Made by a program: the position numbers and the translations under genes. A DNA stretch of 10,434 bases, from the NCBI GenBank assembly GCA_017409915.1, contig JAFQRU010000096.1:1-10434 (forward strand), read 5' to 3'. The DNA comes from Clostridia bacterium (GTDB lineage: Bacteria > Bacillota > Clostridia > Monoglobales > Monoglobaceae). Below the pieces are notes generated by a model. It did not search any database and was not told the DNA's origin. It was given only the letters and a program-made list of their open reading frames with translations. Position 1 is the stretch's first letter. Every line of letters begins with the position of its first letter. Below, piece by piece: positions 1-8,169 of the stretch.

Positions 1-50
1 ACCTTGTGCCTGTGTCTGTTTATTGTTGATAAATGCCCGAAGAAATTCAA
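1..50 (-). CDS. N-terminal fragment of a leftward gene, probable DUF5662-family protein
   Basis: A leftward reading frame begins with TTG at base 50 and runs off the left edge after 16 codons, reading MNFFGHLSTINRHRHK. An in-frame TGA lies three codons upstream (TGA TTT GAT TTG), so no longer start is possible. An AAAAGGTG ribosome binding site sits 7 nt before the TTG. The pattern FxGHLxTIxxHRH resembles the N-terminus I remember for DUF5662 proteins, small soluble proteins of unknown function that continue into a GLxHDLSK-type segment; that segment would lie outside the window. The gene call rests on the start, ribosome site and promoter. The family assignment rests on 16 residues from memory and is tentative. 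It is transcribed divergently from the operon starting at 199. Confidence 0.6.
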   Translation of the reverse strand, partial: MNFFGHLSTINRHRHK

Positions 51-82
51 ATCAAATCACCTTTTTATATTATTATATTTAT

Positions 83-111
83 AGTGTATCATAAAAAATT
101 ATATTTGTAAA
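83..111 (-). promoter_or_regulatory. Candidate promoter for the leftward gene at 1-50
   Basis: Read leftward, TTTACA (bases 106-111) and TACACT (83-88) are separated by 17 nt, and TG precedes the -10 box by one base (extended -10). The -35 matches consensus at 5 of 6 positions and the -10 at 4 of 6. Transcription would start near base 76, giving a leader of about 25 nt that contains the ribosome binding site. The surrounding DNA is very AT-rich, so other -10-like hexamers exist nearby. Confidence 0.45.
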
Positions 112-124
112 TTATATTATTTCC

Positions 125-153
125 TTGAAAGAAAAGATTATTTGTGATATAAT
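125..153 (+). promoter_or_regulatory. Main promoter of the five-gene operon
   Basis: TTGAAA (125-130) and a perfect TATAAT (148-153) are separated by 17 nt, with TG at 145-146 forming an extended -10. This is an excellent sigma-A-type promoter. The predicted start is near base 160. That leaves only about 12 nt before the ATG at 172 but about 39 nt before the ATG at 199, which favours the latter as the translation start. No other convincing promoter space exists before 9278, so this may drive all genes through polC and the permease. Confidence 0.75.
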
Positions 154-162
154 ATAAAAAGA

Positions 163-179
163 TGTGTTAAAATGACACA
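163..179 (+). promoter_or_regulatory. Leader dyad, possible operator or 5' hairpin
   Basis: TGTGTTAAAATGACACA is an imperfect inverted repeat with 7-base arms, one T/G mismatch and a 3-base centre. It begins about 3 nt after the predicted transcription start and ends 4 nt before the ribosome binding site at 184-189. As RNA it could fold into a 7-bp hairpin with one G-U pair. As DNA it is well placed for a repressor. I cannot assign it to a known regulator. Confidence 0.4.
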
Positions 180-198
180 AAAGAAAGGAAATACTGAT

Positions 199-1071
199 AT
201 GGGGAAAAGGAAAATTGGTGATAGAAGAGATGGGAAACTTCTGAGGAATATAGATGGGATGCATTTTATTATGCCCCTCATTTTCCCGAACAGATGCGAC
301 AACGAAGCGTTTATCTCAGAGAGAATTGACCTTACAAATATAAACGAATACCTTGCGAAGAAGAATGCGGATAACCCTGAATATAAATATAATTTGTTTC
401 AGGTTATCGTTACGGCAGTTTTAAAAACCGTAACTCTCCGTCCTTATCTTAACAGATTTGTTGCAAACGGAAGTCTTTACCAGAGAAATAAGATTTCTGC
501 GGCATTTACAATTAAGAAGATTTTTACTGACGAAAGTGCAGAGGCTCTTGCCTTTATCTATGCAAAGGACGACCACACCATTGAGGATGTCCATAACGAA
601 ATATTCAGACAGGTTTCTCATGTGAGAAAAAGCGAGGACTCCAAAGACCCTACAAGCGAGTTTATGGATATGTTCAGCAGACTTCCGAGATTTATCTCAA
701 AACCTGCTGTAAAGTTCTGCTGTTTCTTAGAAAGACACGGGAAAATCCCTCAGGCTCTTATCGCAACCGACCCCTATTATTCATCCGTGCTACTCACTAA
801 CCTTGGCTCAATTAAGTTAAAGTCAGGTTATCATCATCTTTCTAACTGGGGAACAACCTCAATGTTTACCATTATCGGCGAGAAGAAAATCCGCCCATTC
901 TTTAATGAGGACGGCACATTCACTATGAAAGACAGCGTTGACTTAGGTCTTACAGTTGACGAAAGAATTGCCGACGGATATTATTTTTCAAAGAGCGTAA
1001 AGCTCCTTAAAAAACTACTTGAAAATCCTGAATTACTTGAAAGACCGATGGGCGAAGAGGTGGAATTCTAA
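199..1071 (+). CDS. Free-standing E2-type (2-oxoacid dehydrogenase acyltransferase/CAT fold) protein
   Basis: This 290-residue protein resembles the catalytic domain of dihydrolipoamide acyltransferases (E2). Matching segments are RPYLNRF at about residues 81-87, SSVLLTNLGSI near 195-205 (like the E2 ISNLG strand), and a C-terminal block ending in VDLGLTVDERIADG followed by a helix with the E2-like ENPELLE. It has no lipoyl or subunit-binding domain, so it is not a standard E2 subunit. The family active-site motif DHRxxDG reads DERIADG here (residues 254-260), replacing the catalytic His with Glu. That casts doubt on ordinary acyl transfer, unless chemistry differs in this subfamily. An in-frame ATG at 172 would add nine residues, but it lies within the leader dyad too close to the promoter. 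ATG 199 has AAAGGAA 9 nt upstream and is preferred. The stop codon directly abuts the next ATG, implying translational coupling to the acyl-CoA synthetase. Confidence 0.75.
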   Translation: MGKRKIGDRRDGKLLRNIDGMHFIMPLIFPNRCDNEAFISERIDLTNINEYLAKKNADNPEYKYNLFQVIVTAVLKTVTLRPYLNRFVANGSLYQRNKISAAFTIKKIFTDESAEALAFIYAKDDHTIEDVHNEIFRQVSHVRKSEDSKDPTSEFMDMFSRLPRFISKPAVKFCCFLERHGKIPQALIATDPYYSSVLLTNLGSIKLKSGYHHLSNWGTTSMFTIIGEKKIRPFFNEDGTFTMKDSVDLGLTVDERIADGYYFSKSVKLLKKLLENPELLERPMGEEVEF

Positions 1072-2817
1072 ATGAGAAGCAAGAAGGTTAAAACTCCGTG
1101 GGAAGGAAGCATGAGGGATATCCCTATGCATCTTGATTATTTTGAAGGAACAATGTTTGAGGCAGTTGAAAAAATTGCCAAGAAATATCCAAACAATGTT
1201 GCTTTTGACTTTATGGGAAAGCCGACTACATACGCAAAAATGATTGAGGAAATCAGAAAGTGTGCCAAGTCTCTTAAAACAATCGGCGTCCGTGAGGGAG
1301 ACAGAGTAACAATCGCTCTTCCTAACTGCCCTCAGGCGATTTATATGTTCTATGCGGTGAATTTAGTTGGCGGTATTGCCAATATGATTCATCCTCTTTC
1401 CGCAGAAAAGGAAATCGAGTTCTATCTCAATGAATCAGAAAGCGTTACTGCGGTAACTCTCGACCAGTTCTATAATAAGTTCGAGAAAATTCGCCAGAAC
1501 ACAAAGGTTTTAAATATTATTATTGCAAGTATCAAAGATGAGCTTTCCAAGCCGATTAAAGCGGGATATATGCTCACCGAGGGAAGAAAAATTCAGAAAA
1601 TCCCCGCAGACGCGCCAATTATCCGCTGGAACGACTTTATGCGTCTTCGCCAGCATTGTTTCTATAACTATGCGGTAGAAAGAAAAGGCGAGGACAGTGC
1701 GGTTGTCCTCTATTCTGGGGGAACAACAGGAACATCAAAGGGTATAGTGCTTACAAACCGCAACTTCAACGCTCTTGCAAAGCAGATTATTGCGGCAAAC
1801 CAGATGTTTAGAGTCGGGGATAAAATGCTTGCGGCTATGCCTGTTTTCCACGGCTTTGGCCTTGGCGTCTGCATCCATTCAATGCTGGCAAGTGGCGGAA
1901 GATGTGTTTTAGTTCCGAGATTTACTCCAAAAAGCTATGGCAAGCTTATAACTAAAAATAAATGTAACTTTATCGCAGGGGTTCCCACACTTTATGAGGC
2001 GCTCCTCCGTCTTCCATCAATGGAAAAAGCTGACCTCAGCCACCTTAAAGGTGTCTTCTCAGGGGGCGACTCCCTCTCCATTGAACTTAAAAAGAAACTT
2101 GATAAATTCTTATATGACCATAAGAGCACAATCCAGGTAAGAGAGGGTTACGGCACAACCGAAACGGTTACGGCATGTTGCCTTACACCTCCGCATATGT
2201 TTAAATCAGGAAGCATCGGTATTCCTCTTTCAGATACATATATCAAAATTGTTGAGCCGGGAACAGATAAAGAGATTCCTTACGGCGAGGAGGGGGAAAT
2301 CCTTCTTGCAGGGCCGACGGTTATGAAAGAATATATGAATCATCCTGAGGAAACTGCCCAGACAATAAGAGTGCATAAGGACGGTCAAAGATGGGTTTAT
2401 ACAGGTGACCTTGGCGTTATGGATGCGGAAGGCTTTGTATATTTTAAAGGCAGAGCCAAGAGAATGATAATTACATCGGGATATAATGTTTATCCCGCAC
2501 AGATAGAAAACATTTTAGACGCCCATGAATATGTGCAGATGAGCTGTATTATAGGTGTTCCTGATGCCTATAAAATGCAAAAGGTTAAGGCTTTTGTTAA
2601 ACTCAAAGAAGGCGTTCCTGCCATTGAGGAAACAAAGAGAGTTCTTCTTGAATATTGCAGAGAGAACATTTCAAAATTTGCAATGCCTTATGACCTTGAA
2701 TTCCGCGATGAGCTTCCGAAAACATTAGTTGGAAAGGTTGCATATCGTGAGCTTGAAGAGGCAGAGATTGCAAAAATCAAGGCAGAAGAAAAAGCAAAGG
2801 AACTTGCAGAGGTTTAA
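1072..2817 (+). CDS. AMP-forming acyl-CoA synthetase (fatty acid/aryl acid-CoA ligase family)
   Basis: A complete 581-residue ANL-superfamily adenylating enzyme, expected to activate a carboxylic acid with ATP to an acyl-AMP and then a CoA (or carrier) thioester in the cytoplasm. Signature motifs are intact: the phosphate-binding loop YSGGTTGTSKG (214-224), EGYGTTE (358-364), YTGDLG with the ribose-binding Asp446, the hinge and A8 region GRAKRMIITSGYNVYP (460-475), and PKTLVGKV (549-556) with the catalytic adenylation Lys555. The C-terminus ends in a charged Lys/Glu/Ala-rich tail. No carrier or thioesterase domain is fused. The start is supported by GAAGAGGTGG ending 8 nt before the ATG, inside the end of the upstream gene. 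Zero spacing to the E2-like gene suggests they share a substrate pathway. Chain length or aromatic preference cannot be read reliably. Confidence 0.9.
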   Translation: MRSKKVKTPWEGSMRDIPMHLDYFEGTMFEAVEKIAKKYPNNVAFDFMGKPTTYAKMIEEIRKCAKSLKTIGVREGDRVTIALPNCPQAIYMFYAVNLVGGIANMIHPLSAEKEIEFYLNESESVTAVTLDQFYNKFEKIRQNTKVLNIIIASIKDELSKPIKAGYMLTEGRKIQKIPADAPIIRWNDFMRLRQHCFYNYAVERKGEDSAVVLYSGGTTGTSKGIVLTNRNFNALAKQIIAANQMFRVGDKMLAAMPVFHGFGLGVCIHSMLASGGRCVLVPRFTPKSYGKLITKNKCNFIAGVPTLYEALLRLPSMEKADLSHLKGVFSGGDSLSIELKKKLDKFLYDHKSTIQVREGYGTTETVTACCLTPPHMFKSGSIGIPLSDTYIKIVEPGTDKEIPYGEEGEILLAGPTVMKEYMNHPEETAQTIRVHKDGQRWVYTGDLGVMDAEGFVYFKGRAKRMIITSGYNVYPAQIENILDAHEYVQMSCIIGVPDAYKMQKVKAFVKLKEGVPAIEETKRVLLEYCRENISKFAMPYDLEFRDELPKTLVGKVAYRELEEAEIAKIKAEEKAKELAEV

Positions 2818-2838
2818 TTTTTAGCGAGGAATGATACT

Positions 2839-3870
2839 ATGAAGGTTTCAATCGGAAAAGTTAAAATCGGGCAGGGCGAGAAAATCGCCATTCAGTCAAT
2901 GACAAATGTCATCGCCTCAGATACAGACGCAACAATAAAGCAGATAAATGCTCTTTCTGAGGCAGGTTGCGACATTGTCCGTTTTGCAGTTCCTGATGAG
3001 GAATGTGCAAAGGCGGTTTATGAGATTAAGTCAAAGACCAATGTCCCTCTCGTTGCGGATATCCACTTCGACTACCGCCTTGCCTTAATGTGCATTGAAC
3101 GGGGAATTGATAAGGTTCGGATCAATCCAGGCAACATAGGTGGCGAGGACAGGGCAAAGGCCGTTCTTCTTGCGGCAAAGGAAGCCAAAATCCCCATTCG
3201 TGTCGGGGTTAACGGCGGGTCCCTTGGAAAAGAAATTCTCGCAAAGTATGGCGGGATAACTCCCGAGGGAATGGTTGAGTCTGCTCTTTCCCATATTCGC
3301 CTTATGGAGAAATATGACTTTACCGATATCGTTGTTTCTATGAAATCCTCTGATGTTAAAAAGACAATAAAGGCTTACCGCCTTGCAAAAGAAACTTTTG
3401 ACTATCCTCTTCATATAGGGGTAACAGAGGCGGGAACATATACGGGCGGTCTTGTTAAGTCCGCCATTGGAATTGGCTCACTGCTGGCCGACGGAATAGG
3501 GGACACCATAAGAGTTTCCTTAACCGACGACCCTGTAAAAGAGGTTGAAGCGGCGAAAATGATTTTGTCCGCTCTTGATTTAGGGGAGAAAACCGTTAAG
3601 GTTGTTTCTTGCCCTACCTGTGGACGAACAAAGATTGACTTAATCCCCATTGCAAATGAGGTAACCGAGGCGGTTAAGAAGATCAAGAAGGATATAACCG
3701 TTGCGGTTATGGGATGTGTTGTTAACGGCCCGGGGGAAGCAAAGGACGCAGACATCGGCATCGCCGGTGGAGACGGATGCGCCATGCTTTTTAAGTCAGG
3801 AGAGATAGTAGGAAAAATCCCTGAGGATAAAATTATAGAGGTTTTACTTTCTGAAATTGATAAGATGTAA
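2839..3870 (+). CDS. ispG: 4-hydroxy-3-methylbut-2-en-1-yl diphosphate synthase (IspG/GcpE)
   Basis: IspG is a [4Fe-4S] enzyme of the non-mevalonate (MEP) pathway that converts methylerythritol cyclodiphosphate to HMBPP using reduced flavodoxin or ferredoxin. The 343-residue protein is full length for the bacterial two-domain form. The N-terminal TIM-barrel part shows IQSMTN (18-23), the VADIHFDYRLAL region (72-83) and RINPGNIG (94-101). The C-terminal cluster domain has CPTCGR (258-263) and GCVVNGPGE (292-300), supplying the cluster ligands Cys258, Cys261, Cys293 and Glu300. The start is set by AGCGAGGA 8 nt before the ATG; an ATG at 2831 is out of frame. Gaps of 21 nt upstream and 13 nt downstream place it within the operon. 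ispG directly before polC is a familiar Clostridia arrangement, but dxr and rseP do not precede it here. Confidence 0.97.
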   Translation: MKVSIGKVKIGQGEKIAIQSMTNVIASDTDATIKQINALSEAGCDIVRFAVPDEECAKAVYEIKSKTNVPLVADIHFDYRLALMCIERGIDKVRINPGNIGGEDRAKAVLLAAKEAKIPIRVGVNGGSLGKEILAKYGGITPEGMVESALSHIRLMEKYDFTDIVVSMKSSDVKKTIKAYRLAKETFDYPLHIGVTEAGTYTGGLVKSAIGIGSLLADGIGDTIRVSLTDDPVKEVEAAKMILSALDLGEKTVKVVSCPTCGRTKIDLIPIANEVTEAVKKIKKDITVAVMGCVVNGPGEAKDADIGIAGGDGCAMLFKSGEIVGKIPEDKIIEVLLSEIDKM

Positions 3871-3883
3871 AGGATAGATTATT

Positions 3884-6800
3884 TTGGCAAACTTACTTGA
3901 TTTATTCGACAAAGTCACCGTCTTAGAAAACTTTGCAAAAGTTTTGGAGGCGGCGGAAATAGTTAAAGCCGACCTGGATGTTAAAAACAACCGGGTAAGC
4001 GTCGTGCTGAAAAGCGTTTCTCTTATTGAAGAGGAACAGCTTTTTGGTTTTATTGAGCAAGCCAAAAATCAGTATTCTTTAGAAAATTTAGAAGTAGAAA
4101 TCAGTTATGACGGAGTAGAGTTTGACGAGGCCTACGGAGAAAATCTTATCAAGGCTTTGTGCAGAAAAATTCCGTCCTGCAAGATGTTTTTGCAAAGCGC
4201 AACGGCATACACAGAGGACGACAAAATTATAATAAAGACAAGTCACGGCGGAGCGTCCATTTTACGAAACAGCGATATTGAGAGAATCGCCTCAAAAATT
4301 GTAAACGGAGAACTGGGCGGAAATTATAGCTGTGAAATTAACTGCGACGAGTTTGACAAAGAGGCATATATCAAAAACCGTGACGAGATTACGGAAGAAA
4401 AGAGTAAAGCGGCGGCAACCTTTGTTGAGGGGAAGACGGAAACTGTTTCCAAAAAGCCTGCACTCTCTACGGGGCATATCTACGGAACTCCGATAAAAGA
4501 GAAAAAGGTAACCCCTATGATTGATGTTGTTGAGGGGCTTGGAATAATCGTTATAGAAGGAGAAATTATTGACTGCGAAGTCCGTGAGCTTATGAAAAAC
4601 GGCAAGCTTACAGGCAACACGGTTGTTGATTTTGACTTAGGGGATAGCGAATGGGCAGTATCCTGTCATATTTTCTCAAAAACCGAAAAGATTGCAAAGG
4701 CTCTTCCTTCTATTAAGGCGGGCAATATTTTAAAAGTCCGTGGGGAGTATAAAATGGACGACTATGCCCACGAGTTTAAATTTAATGTTCTCTCAATGGA
4801 GAAGATGGAAAATCCACCTGCCCGTGAGGACAACGCACCGAAAAAGCGTGTCGAGCTTCATTTGCATACGAAAATGAGCGCAAAGGATGCCATAACCTCG
4901 GCAAGCGATTTGATAAGCCGTGCTGCCGACTGGGGACACAGCGCGATTGCCATAACTGACCACGGGGTTGCCCAGGCATTCCCTGAGGCCCAGGGAATAG
5001 CAGGCAAGCTTAAAAAAGCAGGTAAGGATATTAAGGTTATTTACGGAACAGAGGCGTATTTTGTAAATGATGTGCCTCTTTGGAAGAATTACAGTTATAA
5101 GGGCGAAACCTATGTTGTTTTCGACCTTGAAACAACAGGCCTTGATGCAAAGCAAGAGAAGATAACTGAGATTGGCGCAATTAAAATTGAAAACGGAGTA
5201 ATGACCAAGACTTTCTCCGCTTTGGTTAACCCTCAGAGGCCAATCCCTGAAAATATAACAAATCTTACGGGGATTTCCGATGAAATGGTTAAGGATTGCC
5301 CTGACATTTCTAAGGTTATGCCTGACTTTTTGGAGTTTATGGGTGACGCAATTGCGGTTGCCCATAACGCAAAGTTTGATGTTTCCTTTGTAACAGAGGA
5401 GTGCAGAAGACTTGGCCTTGAATTTAATAACAGAGTAATGGATACGGTTGAGATTTCCAAGGAGATTTTCCCTGAGGAGAAAAAGCATAACCTTGAAGTT
5501 CTGTGTAACCGTCTTAATATAAGTTTAGAAAATCATCACAGAGCCGTGGACGATGCAACAGCAACGGCAGAGGCTTTTATAAAGATGATGGATATGCGTG
5601 ATGAGAGAGAAAGAAAGGGCGAGGAGTTTGATATAAAATCCCGACCTGAGTTCTTAAAGCAACAGTATCATCACATTATTTTGCTTGCGAAAAATATGAC
5701 GGGGATAAAAAATCTTTACCGTCTTATTTCCAAGTCCAACATTGACTATTTCTATAAAAGACCGAGAATTCCAAAGAGCGAACTTTTAAAACACCGCGAC
5801 GGTCTTATTATCGGCTCTGCCTGTGAACAGGGTGAGCTTTATAAGGCTGTGTTAGAGGGGAAAAGCGAAAACGAAATCAAAGCTATTGCTGACTTTTATG
5901 ACTATCTTGAAATTCAGCCTCTCGGGAACAACGAGTTTATGTTAAGAGAGGGTAAAGTGTCAAGTGAAGACGACCTTAAAGAGATAAACAAAAAGATTGT
6001 CTGCCTTGGAAAAGAGCTTAATAAGAAAGTCGTTGCTACCTGTGATGTTCACTTTATGGACCCGTCTGATGCTCTTTATCGTCAGGTATTGCAGGGTGCT
6101 CAGGGGTATTCCGATGCGGATAAGCAGGCTCCTCTCTATTTCAGAACAACAGAGGAGATGCTGGAAGAATTCAGCTATCTGGGTGACGATGTTGCAAGAG
6201 AAATTGTTATAGACAACACAAATTATATTGCGGATATGATTGAAGAGTTAAAACCTCTTCGGAGCGGGTCTTATCCTCCGTCTATTGAAAACAGCGAGAG
6301 GGATTTGGAGGAAATGTGCCGTAATAAGGCATATGAAATTTATGGAAATCCACTTCCCCCAATCGTTAAAGAGAGAATGGACAGAGAGCTTAGCTGTATT
6401 TTGGGATACGGCTATTCAGTTATGTATATGATTGCCCATAAGCTTGTTAAAAAGTCCAATGAGGCAGGGTATCTGGTTGGCTCCCGAGGCTCTGTCGGCT
6501 CATCTTTTGCGGCGTATCTTGCAGGGATAACAGAGGTTAATGCCCTCTGCCCTCACTATATCTGCCCGAAATGTAAACACAGCGAGTTTTTCACTCAGGG
6601 TGAATATACAATCGGAATTGATATGCCTCATAAAACTTGCCCTGAGTGTGGGGCGGAAATGAAAAAGGACGGCTTTAACATTCCTTTTGAAACCTTCTTA
6701 GGCTTTGAAGGGGACAAGGTCCCTGATATCGACCTTAACTTCTCAGGGGAGTATCAGGCGACAGCTCATAAATATGTTGAAGAACTTTTCGGCGAAGGCT

Positions 6801-8158
6801 TTGTATTTAAAGCAGGAACAATCGGCACAATTGCGGATAAAACTGCCATCGGTTTTGCTAAAAAGTATTACGAACAAAAGGGAATTAACGCCCCTATGGC
6901 TGAAATCAAGAGGGTTTCAAGGGGTATGGAAGATATTAAAAACACAACAGGCCAGCACCCTGGCGGTGTTATCGTCTGCCCGAAAGATATGGATATCCAC
7001 GATTTCTGTCCGATTCAGCACCCTGCTGATAAAAAGGATTCAGGAATCATAACAACCCATTTTGACTTCCATTCAATCCATGACAACCTCTTAAAACTTG
7101 ATATACTGGGCCACGATGACCCATCAACAATCCGTATGCTTGAAGATTTAACAGGGGTTAACGCTCTGGAAATTCCTCTTGACGACCCAGAGACTATGAG
7201 CATATTCAAAAGCACCGACGCAATCGGGGTAACTCCTGAACAAATCGACAGCAAGGTGGGAACTTTTGGTATCCCTGAGTTTGGAACATCCTTTACCCGT
7301 CAGATGCTCTTAGATACTCTTCCAACCACCTTCTATGAGCTTGTCATAATCGCAGGTCTTTCCCACGGAACAGATGTTTGGCTTAACAATGCTCAGGATC
7401 TGGTTAAAAAGGGAATTGCCTCACTTTCAGAGGTTATCGGTCTTCGTGACGATATTATGACCTATCTCATATTAAAAGGCCTTGAACCTAAAATGGCGTT
7501 TAACATTATGGAGTTCGTCCGTAAAGGAAGAGCGGCAAAAGAGGGAATGCCAAAAGAATATGAGGACGCAATGATTGAGAATAATGTGCCAAGCTGGTAC
7601 ATTGAGTCTTGTAAAAAGATTAAGTATATGTTCCCGAAAGCCCATGCGGCGGCGTATGTTATGATGGGCTTCCGTGTTGCATATTTTAAAGTTCACTTCC
7701 CAATCGATTTCTATATTGCATATTTCACAGTCCGAGCCGACCTTTTTGATGCGGAAATTATGGCAAAGGGAGATAAGCTTTTGGTTGCGGAAATGCAAAA
7801 GCTTAAACACGCCCAGAACTTATCCGCAACTGAAAAGAGCTTGTTTACTATTATGGAACTGGTTCACGAGATGTATCAGAGAGGCTTTGAATTCCTGCCT
7901 GTCGACCTTTATAAGTCAGACGCAAAGAAATTCTTAAAGGTTGACGGAAAAATTCTTCCGCCTCTTAATGCCTTTGGCGGTGTTGGAACTGCGGCGGCGG
8001 AAAGCATTGTGGAGGCTAGAAAGAGCGGCGAGTTCTTGTCCCGAGAGGACCTTAAAAACCGCGCCAAGATAAACAAAAGCGTTATGGAAACTCTGGCGCA
8101 GAACGGATGTCTTGATTCTCTCCCTGAAACAAGCCAGATTTCACTTTTTGAAGTATAA
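3884..8158 (+). CDS. polC: DNA polymerase III PolC-type alpha subunit with proofreading exonuclease
   Basis: PolC is the replicative DNA polymerase of low-GC Gram-positives. The 1424-residue product has the normal length and domain order. An N-terminal region (about 1-215) precedes an OB fold (about 218-310). The PHP domain starts at HLHT (326-329) with TDH (358-360) and is split by a DEDD exonuclease: Asp414/Glu416 in FDLETTGL, Asp499 in HNAKFD, His552 and Asp557 in HRAVDD. PHP resumes at about 596, including DVHF (721-724). The polymerase core shows GSRGSVGSS (866-874), a four-Cys zinc site (894, 897, 919, 922), catalytic Asp948 and Asp950 in PDIDLNFSGEYQ, TTGQHPGGV, and Asp1073 in LDILGHDDP. 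A helix-hairpin-helix (GGVGTAAAESI) and a C-terminal clamp-binding QISLF (1418-1422) finish the protein. The start is TTG, with AAAGGAT 9 nt upstream; the first internal Met is near residue 101, so TTG is required. Confidence 0.98.
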   Translation: MANLLDLFDKVTVLENFAKVLEAAEIVKADLDVKNNRVSVVLKSVSLIEEEQLFGFIEQAKNQYSLENLEVEISYDGVEFDEAYGENLIKALCRKIPSCKMFLQSATAYTEDDKIIIKTSHGGASILRNSDIERIASKIVNGELGGNYSCEINCDEFDKEAYIKNRDEITEEKSKAAATFVEGKTETVSKKPALSTGHIYGTPIKEKKVTPMIDVVEGLGIIVIEGEIIDCEVRELMKNGKLTGNTVVDFDLGDSEWAVSCHIFSKTEKIAKALPSIKAGNILKVRGEYKMDDYAHEFKFNVLSMEKMENPPAREDNAPKKRVELHLHTKMSAKDAITSASDLISRAADWGHSAIAITDHGVAQAFPEAQGIAGKLKKAGKDIKVIYGTEAYFVNDVPLWKNYSYKGETYVVFDLETTGLDAKQEKITEIGAIKIENGVMTKTFSALVNPQRPIPENITNLTGISDEMVKDCPDISKVMPDFLEFMGDAIAVAHNAKFDVSFVTEECRRLGLEFNNRVMDTVEISKEIFPEEKKHNLEVLCNRLNISLENHHRAVDDATATAEAFIKMMDMRDERERKGEEFDIKSRPEFLKQQYHHIILLAKNMTGIKNLYRLISKSNIDYFYKRPRIPKSELLKHRDGLIIGSACEQGELYKAVLEGKSENEIKAIADFYDYLEIQPLGNNEFMLREGKVSSEDDLKEINKKIVCLGKELNKKVVATCDVHFMDPSDALYRQVLQGAQGYSDADKQAPLYFRTTEEMLEEFSYLGDDVAREIVIDNTNYIADMIEELKPLRSGSYPPSIENSERDLEEMCRNKAYEIYGNPLPPIVKERMDRELSCILGYGYSVMYMIAHKLVKKSNEAGYLVGSRGSVGSSFAAYLAGITEVNALCPHYICPKCKHSEFFTQGEYTIGIDMPHKTCPECGAEMKKDGFNIPFETFLGFEGDKVPDIDLNFSGEYQATAHKYVEELFGEGFVFKAGTIGTIADKTAIGFAKKYYEQKGINAPMAEIKRVSRGMEDIKNTTGQHPGGVIVCPKDMDIHDFCPIQHPADKKDSGIITTHFDFHSIHDNLLKLDILGHDDPSTIRMLEDLTGVNALEIPLDDPETMSIFKSTDAIGVTPEQIDSKVGTFGIPEFGTSFTRQMLLDTLPTTFYELVIIAGLSHGTDVWLNNAQDLVKKGIASLSEVIGLRDDIMTYLILKGLEPKMAFNIMEFVRKGRAAKEGMPKEYEDAMIENNVPSWYIESCKKIKYMFPKAHAAAYVMMGFRVAYFKVHFPIDFYIAYFTVRADLFDAEIMAKGDKLLVAEMQKLKHAQNLSATEKSLFTIMELVHEMYQRGFEFLPVDLYKSDAKKFLKVDGKILPPLNAFGGVGTAAAESIVEARKSGEFLSREDLKNRAKINKSVMETLAQNGCLDSLPETSQISLFEV

Positions 8159-8169
8159 AGGAACAGAAA

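Noticed and set aside
172..198. ATG at 172 as the start of the E2-like protein
   Set aside because: It lies about 12 nt from the predicted transcription start, inside the leader dyad, with no ribosome site. ATG 199 has AAAGGAA at proper spacing.
3085..3785. Two leftward frames (109 and 124 codons) antisense to ispG
   Set aside because: They are mirror frames of conserved IspG motifs, low in recognisable structure, with no promoter or ribosome site.
4793..5488. Long leftward open frame (231 codons) antisense to polC
   Set aside because: It lies wholly opposite the PHP/exonuclease part of an intact polC, has no convincing ribosome site or family signature, and its length follows from codon bias on the coding strand.
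3884..8158. Possible inactivation of PolC proofreading or PHP
   Set aside because: The exonuclease DEDD residues, PHP motifs, three polymerase Asp residues, zinc site and clamp motif are all present; the gene looks fully normal.
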